Source of the DNA: Ideonella sp.
GTDB taxonomy: Bacteria; Pseudomonadota; Gammaproteobacteria; Burkholderiales; Burkholderiaceae_C
Direction: 5' to 3'
Length of the DNA: 64,000 nt
Assembly (NCBI GenBank): GCA_016721465.1
Contig: JADKIA010000003.1
Location: 1-64,000, forward strand
In this document: piece by piece, positions 17,276 through 26,230 of the stretch
Layout of the letters: each line of letters starts with the position of its first letter
Numbering within the stretch: position 1 is the stretch's first letter
The notes under the pieces: model-generated
Told to the model about the DNA's origin: nothing
Seen by the model: only the letters and a program-made list of their open reading frames with translations
Database searches by the model: none
Program-made: the position numbers and the translations under genes

Positions 17276-17677
17276 TCACTTGCATGCCGACGAAGGGCGA
17301 AGTTTCGTTTCGCCGAGAGCGAATGTTCTTACCTGTTTCGTCGGGAGTTCAGTAAGTACATCGACGCATTCATTCAGGGGAAAGTTCTGGGTTGATGCGA
17401 CGGAGATGCTCTCCTTGCTGCCTGGGTCAGGACGGACGGCGTACACGTAGTGGGCGCTACGCTCTCCCGGCTTGGGTAAGAGGGCAACGATTAGGCCACC
17501 AACTGCACCGCCCATTCCTGGTTGGTAGATCCCTGTCGAACCGGCTTGGGCGGGAACCTCAGTCTTTGCATCGATTCGACCCGAGAACGCCATGGTCTGG
17601 TGGTTGACCGGCATTGGTGAACATGCGGAGATCGTAAGGAGAGGAAGAGCAATAGAGATGCATTTCGATGTCTTCAT
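17276..17677 (-). CDS. Small lipoprotein
   Basis: 133 residues starting MKTSKCISIALPLLTISACS. The lipobox LTISAC places the lipidated Cys at about 19, so an envelope lipoprotein. The mature part has PGMGGAVGGLIVALLPKPGE and a conserved-looking NECVDVLTELP. No family recognised. Start chosen at the ATG giving a proper signal peptide, about 51 nt after the attC core. Confidence 0.75.
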   Translation of the reverse strand: MKTSKCISIALPLLTISACSPMPVNHQTMAFSGRIDAKTEVPAQAGSTGIYQPGMGGAVGGLIVALLPKPGERSAHYVYAVRPDPGSKESISVASTQNFPLNECVDVLTELPTKQVRTFALGETKLRPSSACK

Positions 17678-17727
17678 GTCAGTGGGTCTTCGCTGATCGG
17701 GTACGGAAGCCGCTTGTATTGCATGCG

Positions 17728-17859
17728 CCCTAACGTTGGAATTGAGCTGCTCGCGTAGGCGTGGCGCCTTGGCCGGCCAGGGCAAAAATGCGCGAAGCGC
17801 ATGCCCTGGGCGGGCGAGGTGCCATGCCGGGGCGAGTCAGCTCGAATGACGGGTTAGGC
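17728..17859 (-). other. attC site, family D, with CCCTAAC core (132 nt)
   Basis: Left core CCCTAAC; stem loop GCGCGAAGCGC. Belongs to the first of two tandem identical cassettes. Confidence 0.9.
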
Positions 17860-18261
17860 ATCGTGCTTGCTGATTGACTGGAAGGCAAGACCTGAGATTG
17901 CGCCAATGGCTAGCGGATACCAGGCCACTCTGACTGCCAATGAGAAGAACTCTCCAATTCGTGCGGGTGAGCCAGCCTGAATGGCAAGGCCGCCGTCAAT
18001 GAGGCTGACAACTCCGAGAAACGCGCCAAGTGCAATGAGCGCGCCAAACTTTGGTGTGATTCTGATGCCGCGCGCTTTGGGTTGGAGAATACTCAATAGA
18101 AGCATGGTGAACGCGCCCGCGCCTAATGCTGGAGCAAGAAGCCAAATGAAATACTTGAGTGGTGGGTCCGTGCCCTCATGAAAGAAGAGGAGCGCAAGAA
18201 ATGCGGTAACGGGAAGAGCCGCGGCGAATCCCCATGCTCCGAGCAACAACCGTTGTGTCAT
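17854..18261 (-). CDS. Four-helix membrane protein, tandem copy 1
   Basis: 135 residues, MTQRLLLGAWGF. Hydrophobic helices at about 4-27, 35-59, 70-90 and 103-127, so an integral membrane protein. Family unknown. The next cassette (18393-18800) encodes an identical protein, so this is a recent whole-cassette tandem duplication of 539 bp. The stop lies in R''. Confidence 0.78.
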   Translation of the reverse strand: MTQRLLLGAWGFAAALPVTAFLALLFFHEGTDPPLKYFIWLLAPALGAGAFTMLLLSILQPKARGIRITPKFGALIALGAFLGVVSLIDGGLAIQAGSPARIGEFFSLAVRVAWYPLAIGAISGLAFQSISKHDA

Positions 18262-18266
18262 GCGGT

Positions 18267-18398
18267 GCCTAACGTTGGAATTGAGCTGCTCGCGTAGGCG
18301 TGGCGCCTTGGCCGGCCAGGGCAAAAATGCGCGAAGCGCATGCCCTGGGCGGGCGAGGTGCCATGCCGGAGCGAGTCAGCTCGAATGACGGGTTAGGC
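18267..18398 (-). other. attC site, family D (132 nt)
   Basis: Differs from the attC at 17728 by its left core and by one internal base (CCGGAGCG for CCGGGGCG). Belongs to the second tandem cassette. Confidence 0.92.
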
Positions 18399-18800
18399 AT
18401 CGTGCTTGCTGATTGACTGGAAGGCAAGACCTGAGATTGCGCCAATGGCTAGCGGATACCAGGCCACTCTGACTGCCAATGAGAAGAACTCTCCAATTCG
18501 TGCGGGTGAGCCAGCCTGAATGGCAAGGCCGCCGTCAATGAGGCTGACAACTCCGAGAAACGCGCCAAGTGCAATGAGCGCGCCAAACTTTGGTGTGATT
18601 CTGATGCCGCGCGCTTTGGGTTGGAGAATACTCAATAGAAGCATGGTGAACGCGCCCGCGCCTAATGCTGGAGCAAGAAGCCAAATGAAATACTTGAGTG
18701 GTGGGTCCGTGCCCTCATGAAAGAAGAGGAGCGCAAGAAATGCGGTAACGGGAAGAGCCGCGGCGAATCCCCATGCTCCGAGCAACAACCGTTGTGTCAT
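18393..18800 (-). CDS. Four-helix membrane protein, tandem copy 2
   Basis: Encodes the same 135-residue protein as 17854-18261; I found no coding difference. Integrase-mediated re-insertion or unequal crossing-over between its attC and the neighbouring one would give this arrangement. Because the copies are identical, the event is recent compared with the divergence seen among the 339-bp repeats next door. Confidence 0.78.
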   Translation of the reverse strand: MTQRLLLGAWGFAAALPVTAFLALLFFHEGTDPPLKYFIWLLAPALGAGAFTMLLLSILQPKARGIRITPKFGALIALGAFLGVVSLIDGGLAIQAGSPARIGEFFSLAVRVAWYPLAIGAISGLAFQSISKHDA

Positions 18801-18805
18801 GCGCT

Positions 18806-18916
18806 GCCTAACGTGGGAATTGAGCTGCCCGGAGCAGCGTGGTGCGTTTGGCCCAGAATGAAATGAGGGCCAAAGGCGCCACGCTGTGGAGGGTCAGCTC
18901 GAATGACGGGTTAGGC
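18806..18916 (-). other. attC site, family A
   Basis: Standard 111-nt form. First of four attC sites at exactly 450-bp intervals (18806, 19256, 19706, 20156). Belongs to repeat body 2. Confidence 0.93.
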
Positions 18917-19255
18917 AGCGGCCGGCCTGGGCGTTGAAAGACTGCGGAGTGTTGATGAGCCCTGGGCATGACCGTGAGGTTGCCAGCATTGCCTGAGATT
19001 GGCAATGGCCGGTGCTCGAGGAAGGCATCGACCTTGAATGCAGAAGTGGAAGTGGCCCGAATGTGCCAAAGGTCTTGGCGTTGGCGAACAACGGAGCTTC
19101 TTACATTGGCCTGGCGAGATGGCGGTGGCGGCGCAGCTGACAATTCCAGCCCAGCGAGCGCACCGGATCGCGAGCCAGACAGCGCGGCAAGGAAGCCGAC
19201 CTCAAAATGTAAACGCACAAGCCTTGGCCCGCAATGCATTCGGCTGTTGGCCGCT
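18917..19255 (-). repeat. Non-coding repeat cassette body, copy 2 (339 bp)
   Basis: Virtually identical to copy 12 (30006-30344). Loop of the internal hairpin is TGAGATT. Confidence 0.93.
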
Positions 19256-19366
19256 GCCTAACGTGGGAATTGAGCTGCCCGGAGCAGCGTGGCGCGTTTG
19301 GCCCAGAATGAAATGAGGGCCAAATGCGCCACGCTGTGGAGGGTCAGCTCGAATGACGGGTTAGGC
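19256..19366 (-). other. attC site, family A
   Basis: 111 nt; apical part CGCGTTTGGCCCAGAATG. Belongs to repeat body 3. Confidence 0.93.
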
Positions 19367-19705
19367 AGCGGCCGGCCTGGGCTTTGGATGACCGCAGAAG
19401 CTTGAAGAACCTTGGGCATGACCGTGAGGTTGCCAGCATTGCCTGAGAATGGCAATCGCTTGTGCTCGAGGAAGGCATCGGCCTTGAATGCAGAAGTGGA
19501 AGTGGTCCGAATGGGCCAAAGGTCTTGGCGTTGGCGAATCACGGAGCTTCTTATATTGCCCTGGCGAGATGACGGTGGCGGCACAGCTGACAATTCGAGC
19601 CCAGCGAGCGCACCAGAACGCGAACGATACGGCGCTGCAAGGAAGCCGACTTCAGAATCTGAACGCACCAGCCTTGGCCCGCAATGTATTCGGCTGTTGG
19701 CCGCT
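19367..19705 (-). repeat. Non-coding repeat cassette body, copy 3 (339 bp)
   Basis: Near-identical to copy 13 (31623-31961). The hairpin's closing pair is lost (CATTGCC / GGCAATC). Confidence 0.93.
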
Positions 19706-19816
19706 GCCTAACGTGGGAATTGAGCTGCCCGGAGCAGCGTGGTGCGTTTGGCCCAGAATGAAATGAGGGCCAAATGCGCCACGCTGTGGAGGGTCAGCTC
19801 GAATGACGGGTTAGGC
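19706..19816 (-). other. attC site, family A
   Basis: 111 nt, consensus. Belongs to repeat body 4. Confidence 0.93.
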
Positions 19817-20155
19817 AGCGGCCGGCTTGGGCTTTGGAAGACCGCAGAAGCTTGAGGAACCTTGGGCATGACCGTGAGGTTGCCAGCATTGCCTGAGAAT
19901 GGCAATGGCCTGTGCTCGAGGAAGGCATCGGCCTTGAATGCAGAAGTGGAAGTGGCCCGAATGTGCCAAAGGTCTTGGCGTTGGCGGACAACGGAGCTTC
20001 TTGTATTGCCATGGCGAGATGACGGTGGCGGCGCAGCTGGCAATTCGAGCCCAGCGAGCGCACCGGAACGCGAACCAGACGGCGCTGCAAGGAAGCCCAC
20101 TTCAGAATCTGAACGCACCGGCGTTGGCCCGCAATGCATTCGGCTGTTGGCCGCT
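19817..20155 (-). repeat. Non-coding repeat cassette body, copy 4 (339 bp)
   Basis: Matches copy 14 (32073-32411) over the first ~265 bp but differs in the last ~75 bp, so one of the pair is a mosaic. Ends GGCCGCT with one base change (CCGCTT) at the junction. Confidence 0.92.
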
Positions 20156-20269
20156 TCCTAACGTGGGAGGTGAGGCGCACGCAGCGGCATTGGCCCGTGA
20201 GGCGCACGATGACCAAGGGCGCCTCGCGGGCCAATGCCGTTGCGTGCCGCCTCGACCGAGTGGTTAGGC
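20156..20269 (-). other. attC site, family F, with TCCTAAC core (114 nt)
   Basis: Arm GTGGGAGGTGAGGCGC; its first bases resemble family A, the rest family F. Stem GGCATTGGCCCG / CGGGCCAATGCC. Belongs to the 20304 gene. Confidence 0.9.
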
Positions 20270-20303
20270 CTCGGCTTTGGAGGCGCATTCTGCTGCGACC
20301 AGC

Positions 20304-20843
20304 CTAGTTGCACCATTGCTGCTCGCAAGGCACGCCGTCTTTGTTGCCGTCCATCTCAGTGTTTGGGCAGTTCTTCAGGAAGTACTTCGCCTCTGCGCAG
20401 GAGGTCATTTGTGAGCAGTACGTTCGCCCGTCACAGACAAACTGGCTTGACTCGGCTGCGCTGCCTGTCGCCGGGCGGGTGCCGAGGAGTTGCTTGATTC
20501 GATACTGCTGGTACTGGTGGTAGCCGAACACCGAGGCGGCGATTAATAGAGATAGTGCGACAACGATGCCCCTTAGACCAAGGCTGCGATTGGCGGTTGA
20601 CCTTTGGCGGGAAGGTCGCGGGTGCTTGGCGCCAACTGCTGCGCGAATGACGCGAACCGCCTGTGGTTTGCCGTCTTTGCCACGGCGAAGCTCGTACGTC
20701 AGTATCTCGCCGACGGTTGGTCGGGTTCCGTCCCGAGGGAACGCGCTGACGTGGACGAATAGTTCGCGTCCACCATTGGTAGGCGCGATGAAGCCGAAAC
20801 CACGCTCGTCGTTCCAGGTGCGAAGGGTGCCAGAGAGCGTCAA
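20304..20843 (-). CDS. Cold-shock domain, TM helix and excalibur domain protein
   Basis: 179 residues. Residues 1-70 form a cold-shock/OB domain with the RNP motifs GFGFI (15-19) and LFVHVS (28-33). A transmembrane helix follows at about 91-108. The C-terminal region from FVCDGRTYCSQM to DGNKDGVPCEQQWC (about 135-177) is an excalibur calcium-binding-like domain with paired cysteines. This is the known DUF1294-less CSD-TM-excalibur arrangement; the nucleic-acid domain faces the cytoplasm and the excalibur domain the periplasm. The start is TTG. Confidence 0.87.
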   Translation of the reverse strand: MTLSGTLRTWNDERGFGFIAPTNGGRELFVHVSAFPRDGTRPTVGEILTYELRRGKDGKPQAVRVIRAAVGAKHPRPSRQRSTANRSLGLRGIVVALSLLIAASVFGYHQYQQYRIKQLLGTRPATGSAAESSQFVCDGRTYCSQMTSCAEAKYFLKNCPNTEMDGNKDGVPCEQQWCN

Positions 20844-20850
20844 TTGCGAG

Positions 20851-20961
20851 GCCTAACGTGGGAATTGAGCTGCCCGGAGCAGCGTGGCGCGTTTGGCCCA
20901 GAATGAAATGAGGGCCAAACGCGCCACGCTGTGGAGGGTCAGCTCGAATGACGGGTTAGGC
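20851..20961 (-). other. attC site, family A
   Basis: 111 nt; stem CGTGGCGCGTTTGG pairs fully with CCAAACGCGCCACG. Belongs to repeat body 5. Confidence 0.93.
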
Positions 20962-21300
20962 AGCGGCCGGCCTGGGCTTTGGAAGACCGCAGAAGCCTGA
21001 GGAACCTTAGACATGGCCTTGAGGTTGCCAGCATTGCCTGCGATTGGCAATGGCCAGTGCGCGAGCAAGGCATCGACCGTGAATGCGGAAGTGGAAGTGG
21101 TCCGAATGGGCCAAAGGTTTAGGCGATGGCGGACAACCATGCTTCTTGCATTGCCATGGCGAGATGACGGTGGCGGCGCAGCTGACAATTCCAGCCCAGC
21201 GAGCGCACCGGATCGCGAGCCAGACAGCGCTGCAAAGTAGGCGTCTTCAGGATTTGAACGCACAAACCTTGGCCCGCAATGTATTTGGCTGTTGGCCGCT
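20962..21300 (-). repeat. Non-coding repeat cassette body, copy 5 (339 bp)
   Basis: Belongs to the sub-group with GCAAAGTAGGC and CAGTGCGCGAG. Lies directly upstream of the duplicated 21406 gene cassette. Confidence 0.92.
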
Positions 21301-21411
21301 GCCTAACGTGGGAATTGAGCTGCCCGGAGCAGCGTGGTGCGTTTGGCCCAGAATGAAATGAGGGCCAAATGCGCCACGCTGTGGAGGGTCAGCTCGAATG
21401 ACGGGTTAGGC
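21301..21411 (-). other. attC site, family A
   Basis: 111 nt. The stop of the 21406 gene is in R''. Confidence 0.93.
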
Positions 21412-21840
21412 CCCACTGGCACCGCCGCTGGATATGCGTTTGGCCAGCACTAGGCCGAGCCAGGCTGAGGGCAGGTACGCGAGCAGCAGGTCCGCGGCGA
21501 TGAACCGGGCTGGTGCTGGTAGGAGGAATGTGTTTGCTATGCCTCCCAAGAGGAACAAGGCACCAACGACATAGGCCGGAACCGGCGACTTTGCTGGGGC
21601 GAGCAAAAAGGCGACCAGCGCGCCAACCAAGGTGCCCATTGCGTGCGCCAGGAAGGGAAAGATGAAGTGCTTTGCTTCAAAAAGATGAAGCGAGGCCTTC
21701 AAACCCTCCATGGTGGTGACATTGGCTCCGGCTGGTGGCGGGATGATCTGGCCGCTGACCATGATGAGGGCCATGTTCACGATACTGCCGAGCACGAAGC
21801 CAACTATGACCGCCAAGAGCATGCGCAGGAACTTTGACAT
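21406..21840 (-). CDS. Four-helix membrane protein, copy 1 of a dispersed pair
   Basis: 144 residues, MSKFLRMLLAVIVGFVLGSI. Helices at about 5-30, 57-80, 84-106 and 113-135; no signal cleavage site. It resembles small conserved inner-membrane proteins of unknown function. The cassette at 53440-53874 is the same gene with about two silent or near-silent base changes. In this copy IS copy 2 is inserted in the attC core just upstream (21864), which separates the gene from its neighbour. Confidence 0.78.
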   Translation of the reverse strand: MSKFLRMLLAVIVGFVLGSIVNMALIMVSGQIIPPPAGANVTTMEGLKASLHLFEAKHFIFPFLAHAMGTLVGALVAFLLAPAKSPVPAYVVGALFLLGGIANTFLLPAPARFIAADLLLAYLPSAWLGLVLAKRISSGGASGA

Positions 21841-21867
21841 GCAGCGACTCCTAGTTGTGGGGCCTAA

Positions 21868-23028
21868 GGCAACGCTGAACAAGCACCCCTTGCAAGGTGA
21901 GTCAGCGGCCATGATTTCGGGATGCGGGAAGTCATGATTGTGGCGATCGGTTTCCAGGCCCACCGGGCCTTGCGAACGGGTCTTTCGACCCTGTTTTCGT
22001 CCTCATGGACGCACCCGTGCCATCAGCCGCGTTCGCGACATGAAGATGTTGGCCAGCGCCAGCGCCGTGAACGCGAGTGGCGTTCTTGGCCAAGCCCCGG
22101 TAGCGTGTCTTGCTGAAGCCCCACAGCCGCTTGACCACACCGAAGACATGTTCAACCCGCGCTCGAATCTTGGACTTCTCGTGGTTTCTCGCCCACTTGG
22201 CTTCGTCGACCTCGCCGCCGCGCCTGCGCACGCGCTCGTTGGTCAGGTCCTTCGCCTTGGGCGCCTTGCTTTGAATCAGCTCGCGCTGGCCCGAATACGC
22301 GCTGTCGCTGTACACGCGCTGCTCGTCGCCGTGCAGCAGGTCCGGCAGGGGATGCTTGTCGTGCACGTTGGCCGCCGTCACCACGGCGCTGTGAGTCAGG
22401 CCCGTCTTGCTGTCCACGCCAATGTGCAGCTTCATCCCGAAGTACCACTGCTGGCCCTTCTTGGTCTGGTGCATCTCGGGGTCGCGCGCCTTGTCCGCGT
22501 TCTTCGTCGAGCTGGGTGCCCCGATGATGGTTGCGTCCACGATCGTGCCCTTGCCCACCTTCACCCTTGGCCTGCAGCACCTCGCCTACCTTGGCGAACA
22601 GCTGCTCGCCCAGCTTGTGCTCGCCCAGCAGGCGTCGGAACTTCAGCAGCGTCGTTCCGTCGGGCACCCGCTCGCGACCCAGATCGATGCCCACGAAGCG
22701 CCGCAAGCTCGTGCTGTCGAGCAGCGCCTCCTCGCAGGCTTCATCGGCCAGGTTGAACCAGTGCTGCACGAAGTGCATCCGCAGCATCCGCTCCAGCCCG
22801 ATGGGCGGGCGTCCGCCTTCGCCCTTGGGGTAATGCGGCTCGATCACTTCGCACAGCTGCGCCCAGGGCACGATCGCCTCCATCGTCTGAAGGAACACGT
22901 CGCGTTTGGTCGGCTTGCGGTATTGTTCAAATGCGGCTTGCTGATCGGCGGCCATGGCGAGTGTTTGCTGCTTCATACGTAGTTAACGTGTTAGCCATCT
23001 ATTCGTTGACGGCTTTTTCAGCATTGCC
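21868..23028 (-). mobile_element. IS5-family insertion sequence, copy 2 (defective)
   Basis: Flanked by CTAA on both sides (21864-21867 and 23029-23032). 1161 bp, with two 2-bp deletions relative to copy 4. Inserted in the core of a family A attC. Confidence 0.95.
22003..22976 (-). pseudogene. IS5-family transposase, frameshifted
   Basis: Begins normally at MKQQTLAMAADQQAAF. A 2-bp deletion at about 22564 (after LQAKG) throws it out of frame before the catalytic core, and another 2-bp deletion near 22076 affects the C-terminal part. The DDE residues are encoded but cannot be joined to the N-terminal domain in one product. Confidence 0.92.
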
Positions 23029-23137
23029 CTAACGTGGGAATTGAGCTGCCCGGAGCAGCGTGGTGCATTTGGCCCAGAATGAAATGAGGGCCAAATGCGC
23101 CACGCTGTGGAGGGTCAGCTCGAATGACGGGTTAGGC

Positions 23138-23476
23138 AGCGGCCGGCCTGGGCTTTGAATGACCGCAGAAGCTTGAGAAACCTTGGGCATGGGCAGGAGG
23201 TTGCCAGCATTGCCTGCGATTGGCAATGGCCAGTGCGCGAGGAATGCATCGGCCGTGAATGCGGAAGTGGAAGTGGTCCGAATGGGCCAAAGGTTTAGGC
23301 GATGGCGGACAACGGTGCTTCTTGCATTGCCATGGCGAGATGACGGTGGCGGCGCAGCTGACAATTTCAGCCCAGCGAGCGCGCCGGATCGCGAGCCAGA
23401 CAGCGCTGCAAAGTAGGCGACTTCAGAATCTGAACGCACAAACCTTGGCCCGCAATGTATTCGGCTGTTGGCCGCT
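23138..23476 (-). repeat. Non-coding repeat cassette body, copy 6 (339 bp)
   Basis: Used with copy 2 for the codon-position comparison: about 45 differences and no indel. Carries GGGCAGGAGG where most copies have GACCGTGAGG. Confidence 0.92.
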
Positions 23477-23587
23477 GCCTAACGTGGGAATTGAGCTGCC
23501 TGGAGCAGCGTGGTGCATTTGGCCCAGAATGAAATGAGGGCCAAAGGCGCCACGCTGTGGAGGGTCAGCTCGAATGACGGGTTAGGC
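23477..23587 (-). other. attC site, family A
   Basis: 111 nt with CCTGGAGCAG instead of CCCGGAGCAG. Belongs to repeat body 7. Confidence 0.93.
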
Positions 23588-23748
23588 AGCGGCCGGCCTG
23601 GGCTTTGGAAGACCGCAGAAGCTTGAGTAACCTTGGGCATGACCGTGAGGTTGCCAGCATTGCCTGCGATTGGCAATGGCCTGCGCTCGCGGATGGGATG
23701 GGCCTTGAACGCGGAAGTGAAAGTTGACCGAACGGGCCAAAGGTCTAG

Positions 23749-24915
23749 GGCAATGCTGAAAAAGCCGTCAACGAATAGATGGCTAACACGTTAACTACGT
23801 ATGAAGCAGCAAACACTCGCCATGGCCGCCGATCAGCAAGCCGCATTTGAACAATACCGCAAGCCGACCAAACGCGACGTGTTCCTTCAGACGATGGAGG
23901 CGATCGTGCCCTGGGCGCAGCTGTGCGAAGTGATCGAGCCGCATTACCCCAAGGGCGAAGGCGGACGCCCGCCCATCGGGCTGGAGCGGATGCTGCGGAT
24001 GCACTTCGTGCAGCACTGGTTCAACCTGGCCGATGAAGCCTGCGAGGAGGCGCTGCTCGACAGCACGAGCTTGCGGCGCTTCGTGGGCATCGATCTGGGT
24101 CGCGAGCGGGTGCCCGACGGAACGACGCTGCTGGAAGTTCCGACGCCTGCTGGGCGAGCATCAAGCTGGGCGAGCAGCTGTTCGCCAAGGTAGGCGAGGT
24201 GCTGCAGGCCAAGGGTGTGAAGGTGGGCAAGGGCACGATCGTGGACGCAACCATCATCGGGGCACCCAGCTCGACGAAGAACGCGGACAAGGCGCGCGAC
24301 CCCGAGATGCACCAGACCAAGAAGGGCCAGCAGTGGTACTTCGGGATGAAGCTGCACATTGGCGTGGACAGCAAGACGGGCCTGACTCACAGCGCCGTGG
24401 TGACGGCGGCCAACGTGCACGACAAGCATCCCCTGCCGGACCTGCTGCACGGCGACGAGCAGCGCGTGTACGGCGACAGCGCGTATTCGGGCCAGCGCGA
24501 GCTGATTCAAAGCAAGGCGCCCAAGGCGAAGGACCTGACCAACGAGCGCGTGCGCAGGCGCGGCGGCGAGGTCGACGAAGCCAAGTGGGCGAGAAACCAC
24601 GAGAAGTCCAAGATTCGAGCGCGGGTTGAACATGTCTTCGGTGTGGTCAAGCGGCTGTGGGGCTTCAGCAAGACACGCTACCGGGGCTTGGCCAAGAACG
24701 CCACTCGCGCGTTCACGGCGCTGGCGCTGGCCAACATCTTCATGTCGCGAACGCGGCTGATGGCACGGGTGCGTCCATGAGGACGAAAACAGGGTCGAAA
24801 GACCCGTTCGCAAGGCCCGGTGGGCCTGGAAACCGATCGCCACAATCATGACTTCCCGCATCCCGAAATCATGGCCGCTGACTCACCTTGCAAGGGGTGC
24901 TTGTTCAGCGTTGCC
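23749..24915 (+). mobile_element. IS5-family insertion sequence, copy 3 (defective)
   Basis: Flanked by CTAG (23745-23748 and 24916-24919), a site present in intact repeats as GGTCTAGGCG. 1167 bp, carrying two 1-bp insertions. The only copy in the window not inserted in an attC core. Confidence 0.95.
23801..24780 (+). pseudogene. IS5-family transposase, frameshifted
   Basis: The N-terminal ~110 codons are intact. An extra G near 24134 (GCTGGAAGTT) and an extra T near 24161 shift the frame, so the catalytic region from LQAKGVKVGKG to the end is read in a different frame (24199-24780). Not expected to be functional. Confidence 0.92.
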
Positions 24916-25097
24916 CTAGGCGTTGGCGGACAACGGGGCTTCTGGCATTGCCATGGCGAGATGACGGTGGCGGCGCAGCGGGCAATTCGAGCCCAGCGAG
25001 CGCACCGGAACGCGAACCAGACGGCGCTGCAAGGAAGCCTACTTCGGAATCTGAACGCACCGGCGTTGGCCCGCAATGCATTCGGCTGTTGGCCGCT

Positions 25098-25208
25098 GCC
25101 TAACGTGGGAATTGAGCTGCCCGGAGCAGCGTGGCGGGTTTGGCCCAGAATGAAATGAGGGCCAAATGCGCCACGCTGTGGAGGGTCAGCTCGAATGACG
25201 GGTTAGGC
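25098..25208 (-). other. attC site, family A
   Basis: 111 nt; GGCGGGTTTGG apical variant. Belongs to repeat body 8. Confidence 0.93.
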
Positions 25209-25546
25209 AGCGGCCGGCCTGGGCTTTGGATGACCGCAGAAGCTTGAGGCACCTTGGGCATGGCCTTGAGGTTGCCAGCATTGCCTGTGATTGGCAATGG
25301 CCTGTGCCCTAAGAAGGTATGGGCCTTGAATGCGGAAGTGGAAGTGGCCCGAATGTGCCAAAGGTCTTGGCGTTGGCGGACAAAGGAGCTTCTTGCATTG
25401 CCATGGCGAGATGACGGTGGCGGCGCGCCGACAATTCGAGCCCAGTGAACGCACCGGAACGCCAGCCGGACGGCGCTGCATCGAATGCGACTTCGGAAAC
25501 TGAACGCGCAAGCCTTGGCCCGCAATGTATTCGGCTGTTGGCCGCT
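25209..25546 (-). repeat. Non-coding repeat cassette body, copy 8 (338 bp)
   Basis: The only uninterrupted copy with a length change: GCGCGCCGACAATTC replaces GCGCAGCTGACAATTC, a net loss of 1 bp. The hairpin loop is TGTGATT with the stem intact. Confidence 0.92.
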
Positions 25547-25672
25547 GCCTAACGTTCGCGGTGAGCTGCCCGCGGAGGCATGGCGCCTGGCCCGCGCGGC
25601 GCAAGATGAACAACGGCGCCGCGCGGGCCAGGTGCCATGCCGTAGCGGGTCAGCTCGACCAAGGGGTTAGGC
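25547..25672 (-). other. attC site, family E (126 nt)
   Basis: Stem GGCGCCTGGCCCGCGCGGCGC; very similar to the site at 32412. Belongs to the 25674 gene. Confidence 0.92.
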
Positions 25673-25673
25673 A

Positions 25674-26084
25674 TCACCTCGCTCGCATGCGATTGCTCTT
25701 CGCGTTGTGCTCGAGCTCGCATAGGCCGAGTTCTTCCATAAGCGGAGGAATGTAGACGCCAAACCGACCGCGTAGCCCCTTTTTCAGGCCGTACCAGCCT
25801 CCGACCGGGTTCTCTGCTGATCGACCCCAGGCCTCGACGGTTCCTGCCTTGACGGGTTTCTGCTCATCCGATCCCCCAAGGTCGACCCAGTCTGCCTTTG
25901 CCTCGAGCATTGCGTGCAGGTCGTCGATGCATCTGGCGTCGTAGTGAAGCACCGTGTTGCCAACGGTACATACCAAGATCTTCTTGCCGTCCTTCTCGTC
26001 CGTGTGCATCGTGAACTCGGAAGTTCCCGGAGGCGTCTTGAGGCTCCACGGACTATCTTTGGCGCGATTCAAGGTGATAGCCAT
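25674..26084 (-). CDS. Conserved protein, paralogue of 7549-7959
   Basis: 136 residues with ATG preceded by AAAGGAG at a good distance, one of the clearer ribosome-binding sites in the window. Same conserved segments as the paralogue (TPPGTSEFTMHTDE, HYDARCIDDLHAML, NPVGGWYGLKKGLRGRFG, ELEHNAK). Differences are spread along the protein, and many are conservative, as expected for two functional copies. Function unknown. Confidence 0.78.
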   Translation of the reverse strand: MAITLNRAKDSPWSLKTPPGTSEFTMHTDEKDGKKILVCTVGNTVLHYDARCIDDLHAMLEAKADWVDLGGSDEQKPVKAGTVEAWGRSAENPVGGWYGLKKGLRGRFGVYIPPLMEELGLCELEHNAKSNRMRAR

Positions 26085-26119
26085 GATGCTCCTTTAGCTT
26101 TCTGCGGTCGGGACGTGAT

Positions 26120-26230
26120 GCCTAACGTGGGAATTGAGCTGCCCGGAGCAGCGTGGTGCGTTTGGCCCAGAATGAAATGAGGGCCAAAGGCGCCACGCTG
26201 TGGAGGGTCAGCTCGAATGACGGGTTAGGC
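26120..26230 (-). other. attC site, family A
   Basis: 111 nt. Belongs to repeat body 9. Confidence 0.93.

Larger units (their letters stand above)
21862..23137 (-). other. attC site, family A, interrupted by IS copy 2
   Basis: The bases GCCTAA at 21862-21867 and CTAACGTGGG... at 23029-23137 are two halves of one 111-nt attC. The R' core is split after CTAA, so the site can no longer recombine. Confidence 0.9.
23588..25097 (-). repeat. Non-coding repeat cassette body, copy 7, interrupted by IS copy 3
   Basis: Repeat sequence 23588-23748 continues at 24920-25097 after the IS. The left part resembles copy 20 (CGGATGGGATGGGCC). Removing the IS and one CTAG restores 339 bp. Confidence 0.92.

Noticed and set aside
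18808..19239. About 143-residue minus-strand frame present in most repeat cassettes (for example 18808-19239 and 29897-30328)
   Set aside because: The last ~33 residues are translated attC, the substitutions show no codon bias, and there is no conserved start or ribosome-binding site. Treated as non-coding.
18968..19261. About 99-residue plus-strand frame of the same repeats
   Set aside because: It runs opposite to all other cassette genes, and roughly a third of the copies have an early TAG (GCAAAGTAGG).
18806..20155. Regular 450-bp repeats as a CRISPR array
   Set aside because: Units are far too long, contain attC sites and have no constant-repeat/variable-spacer structure or cas genes.
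21868..24915. Composite transposon formed by IS copies 2 and 3
   Set aside because: They lie in opposite orientations around 720 bp, but each has its own distinct target duplication (CTAA and CTAG) and both transposases are frameshifted, so independent insertions explain them better.
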